A stretch of 5,247 nt of DNA from Acidobacteriaceae bacterium (GTDB taxonomy: Bacteria > Acidobacteriota > Vicinamibacteria > Vicinamibacterales > CAVVIG01): the NCBI GenBank assembly GCA_031274845.1, contig JAISPN010000021.1, positions 1 to 5,247 of the forward strand, given 5' to 3'. The position numbers and the translations under genes are program-made. This document shows, one piece after another, positions 1-5,247 of this stretch. Position 1 is the stretch's first letter. Each line of letters starts with the position of its first letter. The notes under the pieces were generated by a model that saw only the letters and a list, made by a program, of their open reading frames with translations, ran no database searches and was not told the DNA's origin.

Positions 1-1726
1 TCGTTTCAGACATCGGGGAACAGTCCCGGCTGTCGAGACGCTGGAAGAAGGCTGGCGCCGACTCCCCCTCCGTGCGCTCGCGCTGATAGAGCGCAATCAA
101 CCGCTCCAGCGCATCAGGAATCCTGCGGGCGGGAATTTTGGCGACGGTCCGTCCGAAGCTCGCGCCCGCCGTGGTCGTGCCGCCCCCCACCATCACGAAG
201 TACTGCGGGACGGCGCGGCCGTTCACCTTGCGCACGCTCCCCTGAAATCCAATCGTCGCGATGTGATGTTGACCGCACCCGTTCGGGCAGCCGCTGATCT
301 TGATGCGCGCACCGTCAGCCGCCGCGATCAAATCGGGACGCGATCGCAGATGCTCTTCGAGCAACCGGCCGAGCCCGCGTGACTGCGTCACCGCGAGACG
401 GCACGACTCAGCGCCGGGACAACTGAGCACGTTGGCGACCGTCGACGCTTCCGCGAGGCCGAGGCTCGCCGCCGACAACCGGCGGTAGAGATCCTTGACG
501 CTCTCCTGCTTCACCCACCGGAACACGAGATCCTGATCCGGCGTCACGCGCACGGTGCCGTCGCCATACGCGAGCGCCAACTCGGCGAGGACGCGCATCT
601 GCTCGCTGGTGAGATCGCCAAGCGGCACGGTCGTCACCACCTGCACGAACCCGGGCTGACGCTGCGGCCGCACGTTCGTCAGCGTCCAGCGCATGTACGG
701 CTCGTCACCCGGCATGAACACCGGCACGAGCACCGGCGTGATGCCCGGCCCTTGCGGCGGCGCGGCCGCAATCCGCGACGCGATGGTGTTGGGCGCCGGC
801 GCATCCGGACGAGTCCAGTCGGGCGCGCGTTCAACCTCTGGCGCCTCCACGACGAGTTCCGGCACCTCGGCGCGGCACGCCGCCAGGTGCTTCTCGTACT
901 CGGCGACGAAGCGATCCCAGCCGAGGATCTTGATCATGAACTTCATCCGGTTGCGCTGCTTGTGGATGAAGTCACCGTGCTCGCGCCAGACACGCATCAA
1001 CGCTTCGCTCACGCGAAAGAGTTCGGTCGCGGGAACGAACTCGTGGAGGACGCCCGCCGACTTGCACATGATCGCGGTGCCGCCGCCCGCGAGCACGCGG
1101 AAGCCGCGCGTCCCGTCGGCGCCAAGACGCGCATGGAACGCGAGATCGTTAATCGCAATCAGCGTGTGGTCGTCGGGGCACCCTTCGAACGCGATCTTGA
1201 ATTTGCGCGGCAGAATCCCGCTCAGCGGATGGCGCAGCAGAAAGCGCGTCGTGGCGTCCGCGTACGGAACGATATCGAAGATCTCGTCGGCGGCCACGCC
1301 CGCGAACGGACAGCCGGTGATGTTGCGCACCGAATTGCCGCACGCCTCGCGGGTCGTCAACCCGGCGGCCGCAAGCTGACGCATCGCTGGCTCGACGTCG
1401 TGCAGCTTGACGAAGTGCAACTGGATATTCTGCCGCGTGGTGATGTGGCCGAACCGGCGCGAGTACTGCTCGGCGACATCCGCAATCGCCGCAAGCTGCG
1501 CGCTCGTCAGAATCCCCTGCGGGATCTTGACCCGCAGCATCTGCGCGTCATAACTCTGACGCTGACCGTAGGTGCCTCGCAGCAAACGAAACCCGCGCCA
1601 CTGGTCCGGCGTGATCTCACCTGATTCGTATTTCTCGAGCATCGACACGAATTCGTCGATATCGGCTTCCTTGGCAAACGACAGCCGCGCGCGGCCGTGC
1701 GTGTTCTGTGCTGTGTCCTGACTCAT
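1..1726 (-). CDS. Sirohaem [4Fe-4S] sulfite/nitrite reductase, partial (C-terminus off the left edge)
   Basis: Cytoplasmic haemoprotein that reduces sulfite to sulfide (or nitrite to ammonia) by six electrons on a sirohaem coupled to a [4Fe-4S] cluster. The ATG at 1726 opens a frame that stays open to the window edge, giving 575 residues with no stop. It shows the family's duplicated layout: a first ferredoxin-like half (about residues 60 to 125), a first sirohaem-binding domain (about 125 to 290), a Pro/Ala-rich linker (about 300 to 335), then a second copy. The cluster ligands are C436, C442, C480 and C484 (CPGAESC and CPNGC, i.e. C-X5-C-X37-C-X3-C). R98 (TTRQN), R134 (GNSVRN), and K175 and K177 (PRKFK) match the anion-binding Arg/Arg/Lys/Lys set of E. 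coli CysI. It is the last visible gene of the sirohaem operon, five bases after the methyltransferase. No fused flavodoxin-type domain is seen, so ferredoxin or a separate partner is the likely electron donor. Sulfite is favoured over nitrite, but sequence motifs alone do not decide. Confidence 0.93.
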   Translation of the reverse strand, partial: MSQDTAQNTHGRARLSFAKEADIDEFVSMLEKYESGEITPDQWRGFRLLRGTYGQRQSYDAQMLRVKIPQGILTSAQLAAIADVAEQYSRRFGHITTRQNIQLHFVKLHDVEPAMRQLAAAGLTTREACGNSVRNITGCPFAGVAADEIFDIVPYADATTRFLLRHPLSGILPRKFKIAFEGCPDDHTLIAINDLAFHARLGADGTRGFRVLAGGGTAIMCKSAGVLHEFVPATELFRVSEALMRVWREHGDFIHKQRNRMKFMIKILGWDRFVAEYEKHLAACRAEVPELVVEAPEVERAPDWTRPDAPAPNTIASRIAAAPPQGPGITPVLVPVFMPGDEPYMRWTLTNVRPQRQPGFVQVVTTVPLGDLTSEQMRVLAELALAYGDGTVRVTPDQDLVFRWVKQESVKDLYRRLSAASLGLAEASTVANVLSCPGAESCRLAVTQSRGLGRLLEEHLRSRPDLIAAADGARIKISGCPNGCGQHHIATIGFQGSVRKVNGRAVPQYFVMVGGGTTTAGASFGRTVAKIPARRIPDALERLIALYQRERTEGESAPAFFQRLDSRDCSPMSET

Positions 1727-1731
1727 TGATG

Positions 1732-1738
1732 TCACCTT
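1732..1738 (-). promoter_or_regulatory. Ribosome binding site of the reductase gene, overlapping the upstream stop codon
   Basis: Read on the minus strand the bases are AAGGTGA; the AAGG core ends eight bases before the ATG at 1726. The last three bases (1734 to 1732) are the TGA stop of the methyltransferase gene. This spacing supports the chosen reductase start. It also suggests that ribosomes ending on the methyltransferase are placed to start on the reductase (translational coupling). Confidence 0.75.
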
Positions 1739-2520
1739 GTCGACCGGCGGGCGCGTGGCGCCTCGTCACAGGCCGGCTCCTGAAGAACGGTCGTTTTCAC
1801 ATCGAGCGCGGCGACCTCGCCCACGACAATCACGGCGGGCGCCTCGGTTCGCGCGTGCATCCGTCCGGCGGCAAGATCGCCTAACGTCCCGCGCCAGACG
1901 GCGGCCGACGGATTCGTGCCGTCGCTCACAATGGCGGCGGGCGTCTTGGCGCGCCACCCTTTCTCCATCAGTTCCGCCGCGAGCGACACGCGCCGCGCGA
2001 ACCCCATGAGGATCACCAGCGTGATCTGATTGGGCGTCAACGCGCCCAGCGCGTCAGAAAATAGTTGCCGGTCGTGTCCGCTGACGACGAAGAAGGCCGC
2101 CGAGAGACCGCGATGCGTGAGCGGAATCCCGGCGCTCGACGGCGCCGCGACGACGCTGGTGACGCCGGGCACCACCTCGAACGGCACGCCAGCCTGCTGC
2201 AACGCCAGCGCCTCTTCGCCACCTCGGCCGAACACGAACGGATCGCCTCCCTTGAGACGAACCACTCGATGGCCGCGCGTCGCGGCGCGAATCATCAAGG
2301 CGTGAATCGCCTCCTGCGACAGCGCGTGACGTCCGGCGCGTTTGCCGACGAAGAATCGCCGCGCCCGCCGGCCCAGCGTCAACACGCGCGGATCGACGAG
2401 CGCGTCGTACAGCACGAGATCGGCGCGCCGTAGCCGCGCCAACGCCTTGCGCGTCAGCACCTCGGGATCGCCTGGACCGGCGCCAACCAGCGACACGAAG
2501 CCGATACGCACGCTGCTCAC
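1732..2520 (-). CDS. cobA: Uroporphyrinogen-III C-methyltransferase (SUMT)
   Basis: Transfers two methyl groups from S-adenosylmethionine to uroporphyrinogen III at C2 and C7, giving precorrin-2, the branch point to sirohaem and cobalamin; cytoplasmic. The 262-residue product has the usual length for a stand-alone SUMT. Family motifs appear in order: the N-terminal GAGPGDPE loop (residues 13 to 20), YDALV (38 to 42), the SAM-binding stretch RLKGGDPFVFGRGGEE (88 to 103), and PGVTS followed by AGIPLTHRG (118 to 138). The frame is open upstream to an ATG at 2634, but that 38-residue extension is Arg/Glu/Ala-rich, lies inside the preceding gene and has no family resemblance. The GTG at 2520 is chosen because it starts just before the conserved N-terminus, has AGGA at 2531 to 2528 seven bases upstream, and forms the GTGA overlap with the preceding stop. 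The last 25 or so residues are a non-conserved charged tail. The neighbours point to a sirohaem rather than a cobalamin role. Confidence 0.95.
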   Translation of the reverse strand: MSSVRIGFVSLVGAGPGDPEVLTRKALARLRRADLVLYDALVDPRVLTLGRRARRFFVGKRAGRHALSQEAIHALMIRAATRGHRVVRLKGGDPFVFGRGGEEALALQQAGVPFEVVPGVTSVVAAPSSAGIPLTHRGLSAAFFVVSGHDRQLFSDALGALTPNQITLVILMGFARRVSLAAELMEKGWRAKTPAAIVSDGTNPSAAVWRGTLGDLAAGRMHARTEAPAVIVVGEVAALDVKTTVLQEPACDEAPRARRSTR

Positions 2521-3080
2521 GAATGTGTCCTGTAGAGATCGTTCAAGGCTTTCAGCAGCAGCGGCCGGCGCTCGTCCATCGGCACGCCGTTCTTCTTCCA
2601 CACGGGCCGCGCCTCGCGGGCGACCGTCATCCATGTCTCGATGTCGTCGGGCAGCAACGCGTCGAGCGCCTCGCGCAGAAGCCCGGTCAGCGCCGGCGCC
2701 GCGCCGCTCGTGGAAATCGCCAGCGTCACCCCCGACCGGCGCACCACGCCGCTCAAGTACGCCGTCGCGTTGGGCGGATCGTCGACCGCGTTGACGAACA
2801 GTTTACGCATCCCGGCCGCCTCGGCGACCTCCCGGTTGACATCTGGCGGGGCCGCCGCGACGACGAACCAGATATCGTCCAAATCGGCAGGTCGAAAGGC
2901 GCGCCGTTCGATCGGTACGCCCGCCGCGATGATGTCGGGGTGCGCCTCGGGCGCCACCACGACCACGTCCGCGCCCGCCGCCCGCAGTTGCCGTAACTTC
3001 CCTGCCGCCACCGGACCGGCGCCCACGAGCAACACCCGGCGCCCTTCAAGATTGACGAACAGCGGCAACAACTCGGACAT
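2517..3080 (-). CDS. Precorrin-2 dehydrogenase, probably also sirohydrochlorin ferrochelatase (Met8/CysG-N type)
   Basis: Catalyses NAD-dependent oxidation of precorrin-2 to sirohydrochlorin. Met8p- and CysG-type proteins also insert Fe2+ to make sirohaem. The 187-residue product matches the CysG N-terminal module without the methyltransferase half, which is the next gene. Visible features are the Rossmann loop GAGPVAAGK (20 to 28), the VVVVAPEA strand (39 to 46), the NAVDDP motif (97 to 102; D100 aligns with the catalytic Asp of CysG and Met8p), STSGAAPAL (123 to 131) and LLREALDALLP (134 to 144). The ATG at 3080 is chosen because SELLPLFVNLEGRRVLLVG is the usual family N-terminus. That ATG has no Shine-Dalgarno sequence at normal distance: a U-rich tract and a terminator-like hairpin come directly before it. 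The frame is also open to in-frame ATGs at 3125 and 3170; 3125 would add 15 residues encoded by the hairpin. The stop overlaps the cobA start by four bases. No separate ferrochelatase (SirB/CbiX type) is seen, which fits a bifunctional enzyme, but iron insertion is inferred. Confidence 0.92.
   Translation of the reverse strand: MSELLPLFVNLEGRRVLLVGAGPVAAGKLRQLRAAGADVVVVAPEAHPDIIAAGVPIERRAFRPADLDDIWFVVAAAPPDVNREVAEAAGMRKLFVNAVDDPPNATAYLSGVVRRSGVTLAISTSGAAPALTGLLREALDALLPDDIETWMTVAREARPVWKKNGVPMDERRPLLLKALNDLYRTHS
2528..2531 (-). promoter_or_regulatory. Ribosome binding site supporting the GTG start of cobA
   Basis: AGGA on the minus strand, seven bases before the GTG at 2520 and inside the last codons of the upstream gene. 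Together with the GTGA stop/start overlap it favours the short form of the methyltransferase over the ATG at 2634. Confidence 0.55.
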
Positions 3081-3083
3081 AAG

Positions 3084-3118
3084 AAAAAAGGCCCGAAAAG
3101 CGGTTCGCCTCCCGGGCC
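3084..3118 (-). terminator. Terminator-like hairpin in the sirohaem operon leader; candidate attenuator
   Basis: Read on the minus strand, bases 3118 to 3106 pair with 3102 to 3090 in a continuous 13-base-pair stem with a three-base AAC loop. The outer part is GGCCCG/CGGGCC and the inner part GCG/CGC, with G-U, G-U, A-U and G-U between them. Six U's follow directly (3089 to 3084), the classic intrinsic terminator layout. In plus-strand RNA the three G-U pairs become C-A mismatches and no U-tract follows, so the element belongs to the minus-strand transcript. It ends three bases before the ATG at 3080, so it cannot be ending an upstream gene and probably gates entry into the operon. A GGGAGG sequence resembling a ribosome binding site is buried in its 5' arm. 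No competing antiterminator or known riboswitch core was recognised. Confidence 0.7.
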
Positions 3119-3140
3119 GATGCATTAGACGCGGCTCTAA

Positions 3141-3170
3141 GTAGTACTCTTTTCTTGGCTTTGCGGTCAA
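3141..3170 (-). promoter_or_regulatory. Candidate sigma70-type promoter of the sirohaem operon
   Basis: On the minus strand TTGACC (3170 to 3165) is a five-of-six match to the -35 box. After 18 bases comes TACTAC (3146 to 3141), a weak -10 box with three of six matches. Initiation near 3134 would give a leader of about 50 bases that carries the whole hairpin. The -35 box is good and the -10 poor, so this is a candidate only; it also fits the need for a promoter upstream of the attenuator. Confidence 0.35.
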
Positions 3171-3189
3171 GTTCGACGCCTGGCTCGCC

Positions 3190-3201
3190 TACACTGAGTG
3201 T
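3190..3201 (+). promoter_or_regulatory. Possible -10 box overlapping a perfect small palindrome at the peptidase start
   Basis: TACACT (3190 to 3195) matches four of six -10 consensus bases. It lies so close to the ATG at 3204 that initiation at normal spacing would fall about at the start codon, implying a leaderless or nearly leaderless mRNA. That fits the lack of a clear Shine-Dalgarno sequence before this ATG. Bases 3191 to 3201 are a perfect inverted repeat, ACACT-G-AGTGT, which could be a small operator. No convincing -35 box is seen at the right distance, and an 11-base palindrome can arise by chance. Confidence 0.25.
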
Positions 3202-3203
3202 CT

Positions 3204-5247
3204 ATGCGCTCCCGACGACCTTCCGCCCTCGCGCTCGTCCTGCTCGCCCTGACGCCCGCCGCGGGCCTGGCGCAGCGGCTCCCCGTCACCGTCGTGCCGG
3301 AACACTACGCGCTCGCGTTCGACGTCGATCTGGCGGGCGCGACCTTCGGCGGCACCGAAACCATCCGCGTGCAACTGAAAGAACCGCTGCGGCGGATCAC
3401 GCTGCACGCGCTCGACATGCAATTCCAGCAGGTGACCATCACCGCCGCCGGCGAGGAACAGACAGTGGCCGCCACGTTCAACGCGCCGACCGAAACCGTG
3501 GCGCTCACCGTCCCGAACACGATCCCCGCCGGCCCGGCCGACATCCGCATCCGCTACACCGGCATCCTCAACGACAAGCTGCGCGGCTTCTACCTGAGCA
3601 AAGCCAACGGACGCAACTACGCCGTCACGCAGATGGAATCAACCGACGCGCGGCGCGCGTTTCCAAGCTTCGACGAACCGGCCTACAAGGCGACGTTCGA
3701 CATCACGCTGACGATCGACGCAAACGACTCCGCGATTTCGAACGGCGCGCTCGTCTCCGACGTCCCCGGTCCCGGCGCGGGACGGCACACGCTCACCTTT
3801 GCGACCACGCCGAAGATGTCGTCGTATCTAGTGGCGATGGCGGTTGGCGACTTCGTCTGCACGGCGGGCGAAGCGGACACGGTGCCGATCCGGATCTGCG
3901 CGACACCGGACAAAAAAGATCTCGGTCACATCGCGCTCGATGCGGCCGAGCAGATTCTCCAGTTCTACAACCGCTACTACGCCATCACCTATCCCTTCGG
4001 CAAACTCGACGTCGTCGCCGTCCCCGACTTCGCCGCCGGCGCGATGGAAAACACCGCGGCGATCTTCTACCGCGAGGTCGATCTGCTCGCCGACGACAAG
4101 ACGGCGTCGGTCGCGAATCGTCAACGCATCTGGGAAGTGCTGGCGCACGAGATGGCGCACCAGTGGTTTGGCGATCTCGTCACCATGCGCTGGTGGGACG
4201 ACCTGTGGTTGAACGAAGGGTTTGCCACCTGGATGGAAAAGCGTCCGCTCGCATCGCTCAAGCCGGAATGGAAGATGGACGTCGCCGAAACCAGCGATAC
4301 CCACTCGGCGATGAATCTCGATTCGCTCGCCTCGACACGCGCCATCCACTCGGCGGTGGAAACCCCGGCCGAGATCGAAGGGTCGTTCGACACGATCGCC
4401 TACCAGAAAGGGGGCGCGGTGATGAGCATGATCGAGGGCTACGTCGGCGACGAGACCTTCCGTCGCGGCGTCAACCTGTACCTCGAACGTCACGCCTACG
4501 CAAACGCGACGTCGGAAGATTTCTGGACGGCGGTTACCGAAGCATCAGACAAACCGGTCGACAAGATTCTTCCCACCTTCGTCAATCAACCGGGGATTCC
4601 GCTCATCACCGTCGGCGCGACCTGCACAAGCGCCGGTCTCAAGCTCGACCTCGCGCAGCAGCGCTTCTTCCTGACGCCGCCGTCCTCAGGCGCGTTCACG
4701 CGCACGACGTGGAACATCCCGGTCTGCATGAAGGACGCGCGCGGCGGGAGCTCGTGTACCGTACTCGACAGCCGGACGCTGTCACGCACGCTGACGCCTT
4801 CCACCGATCAAAAGTCCCCGGCCGCGGCGTCCGGCGCCGATGCGTGCCCCGCGTGGGTGTTTCTGAATGCGGGCGCGAAGGGCTACTACCGGACGCAGTA
4901 TCCGCCGGCCATGCTGCGCGCGATGGCGCCTGACCTGCAAACGACGTTCACGGCGTCCGAGCGCTTCTCGCTCGTCGGCGACGAATGGGCGCTCGTCCGC
5001 GCGGGCACGCACACCGTCGCGGACTATATGACCATCGCCGCCGGCTTCGGCCGCGAGGAGAGCAGCACGGTGTTTGAAGAAGTGGGCGCGCGCCTCGCAT
5101 TCATCCACGACTACCTGACGACCGACGCCACCCGTGGACCGTTCGAACGGTTTCTCCAGCAACTCGTTGGCCCCGCCTTCGACGCGCTCGGCTTCACGCC
5201 AGCGCCCGGCGAAGACGACGACCAACGTACTCTGCGCGCGGATCTCA
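3204..5247 (+). CDS. Exported M1-family zinc aminopeptidase, partial (C-terminus off the right edge)
   Basis: Removes N-terminal amino acids from peptides, probably in the periplasm or outside the cell. The 681 visible residues start with a signal peptide: RSRR, a hydrophobic Ala/Leu core, and a likely cleavage at GLA-Q after residue 23. An N-terminal beta saddle follows (about 27 to 235), with QMESTDARRAFPSFDEPA (from 143) carrying Q143 and E145, the counterparts of substrate-binding Gln/Glu in E. coli PepN. In the thermolysin-like domain (about 240 to 460) are GAMEN (279 to 283), zinc ligands H315 and H319 in HEMAH, third ligand E338 in WLNEGF (exactly HEXXH-X18-E), and transition-state tyrosine Y400 in AYQKGG. 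A beta-sandwich (about 465 to 580) and the start of an ERAP1-like helical C-terminal domain follow; the rest is off the window. All catalytic residues are present, so the enzyme should be active. Six cysteines (219, 232, 474, 508, 518, 548) lie in the visible part, as suits a disulfide-bonded exported protein. The gene is divergent from the sirohaem operon and has no evident functional link to it. The start is chosen for the signal peptide; no strong ribosome binding site precedes it. Confidence 0.95.
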   Translation, partial: MRSRRPSALALVLLALTPAAGLAQRLPVTVVPEHYALAFDVDLAGATFGGTETIRVQLKEPLRRITLHALDMQFQQVTITAAGEEQTVAATFNAPTETVALTVPNTIPAGPADIRIRYTGILNDKLRGFYLSKANGRNYAVTQMESTDARRAFPSFDEPAYKATFDITLTIDANDSAISNGALVSDVPGPGAGRHTLTFATTPKMSSYLVAMAVGDFVCTAGEADTVPIRICATPDKKDLGHIALDAAEQILQFYNRYYAITYPFGKLDVVAVPDFAAGAMENTAAIFYREVDLLADDKTASVANRQRIWEVLAHEMAHQWFGDLVTMRWWDDLWLNEGFATWMEKRPLASLKPEWKMDVAETSDTHSAMNLDSLASTRAIHSAVETPAEIEGSFDTIAYQKGGAVMSMIEGYVGDETFRRGVNLYLERHAYANATSEDFWTAVTEASDKPVDKILPTFVNQPGIPLITVGATCTSAGLKLDLAQQRFFLTPPSSGAFTRTTWNIPVCMKDARGGSSCTVLDSRTLSRTLTPSTDQKSPAAASGADACPAWVFLNAGAKGYYRTQYPPAMLRAMAPDLQTTFTASERFSLVGDEWALVRAGTHTVADYMTIAAGFGREESSTVFEEVGARLAFIHDYLTTDATRGPFERFLQQLVGPAFDALGFTPAPGEDDDQRTLRADL

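Noticed and set aside
752..1624. A 290-codon plus-strand open frame opposite the reductase gene
   Set aside because: It is antisense to conserved reductase motifs (R98, R134, K175, K177), is dominated by Arg/Ala/Val and shows no domain of its own.
1..1726. Reductase gene as frameshifted or degraded, because it ends without a stop
   Set aside because: The frame is intact from 1726 to the window edge, with all ligand motifs in the same phase. The missing end is simply outside the window.
2521..2634. 38-residue N-terminal extension of the methyltransferase from the ATG at 2634
   Set aside because: The extension is charged and low in complexity, lies inside the upstream gene and precedes the conserved SUMT N-terminus. 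The GTG at 2520 has a better ribosome binding site and the classic four-base overlap.
3084..3118. The hairpin as a plus-strand terminator or a shared bidirectional terminator
   Set aside because: The flanking genes diverge, so no transcript needs to end here. The plus-strand version has C-A mismatches in the stem and no U-tract after it.
3828..4493. A 221-codon minus-strand open frame opposite the peptidase catalytic domain
   Set aside because: It lies opposite the GAMEN, HEXXH and tyrosine motifs. Its composition is what antisense reading of GC-rich codons gives, and it has no ribosome binding site or partner gene.
3155..4933. A 592-codon plus-strand open frame overlapping the M1 peptidase in another phase
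   Set aside because: It is extremely Arg-rich, has no recognisable domain and lies wholly over a gene with intact catalytic motifs. Long shadow frames are expected in high-GC DNA.
1..5247. Mobile elements, CRISPR arrays, tRNA or rRNA genes
   Set aside because: No transposase, integrase, spaced direct repeats or RNA gene signature was seen on either strand. Coding is continuous apart from the 123-base divergent gap.

Overview
The window is high-GC (roughly two thirds G+C) bacterial DNA with dense coding and almost no intergenic space. The base composition, the split sirohaem genes, the soluble sulfite/nitrite reductase and an exported M1 peptidase would suit a soil bacterium such as a member of the Acidobacteriota. 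That assignment is an inference from general resemblance; nothing in the window fixes the taxon.

The left three fifths (positions 1 to 3080) is one compact operon read on the minus strand. In transcription order it holds a Met8/CysG-N-type precorrin-2 dehydrogenase (3080 to 2517), a uroporphyrinogen-III C-methyltransferase (2520 to 1732) and a sirohaem [4Fe-4S] sulfite/nitrite reductase (from 1726, running off the left edge). The first two genes overlap by four bases (GTGA). The second and third are five bases apart, and the third gene's ribosome binding site contains the second gene's stop codon. The logic is cofactor plus enzyme: the methyltransferase makes precorrin-2, the Met8-like protein oxidises it and probably inserts iron, and the reductase uses the resulting sirohaem. 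Sulfite assimilation is the more likely role, but nitrite cannot be excluded because no other sulfur or nitrogen gene is visible.

The right two fifths (from 3204 to the right edge) is one plus-strand gene for an exported M1-family zinc aminopeptidase, truncated by the window before its C-terminal helical domain is complete. Signal peptide, GAMEN motif, HEXXH-X18-E zinc site and catalytic tyrosine are all intact.

The two transcription units diverge from a 123-base gap (3081 to 3203). It holds the most interesting signal in the window: a 13-base-pair hairpin followed by six U's, oriented with the sirohaem operon and ending only three bases before its likely first start codon. Its G-U pairs mean it folds fully only in the minus-strand transcript. 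It looks like an attenuator rather than an end-of-gene terminator. A minus-strand promoter candidate lies upstream of it, and a small perfect palindrome lies at the peptidase start. No mobile element, CRISPR array, tRNA or rRNA was seen. Apart from the leader hairpin the region looks like ordinary core metabolism.
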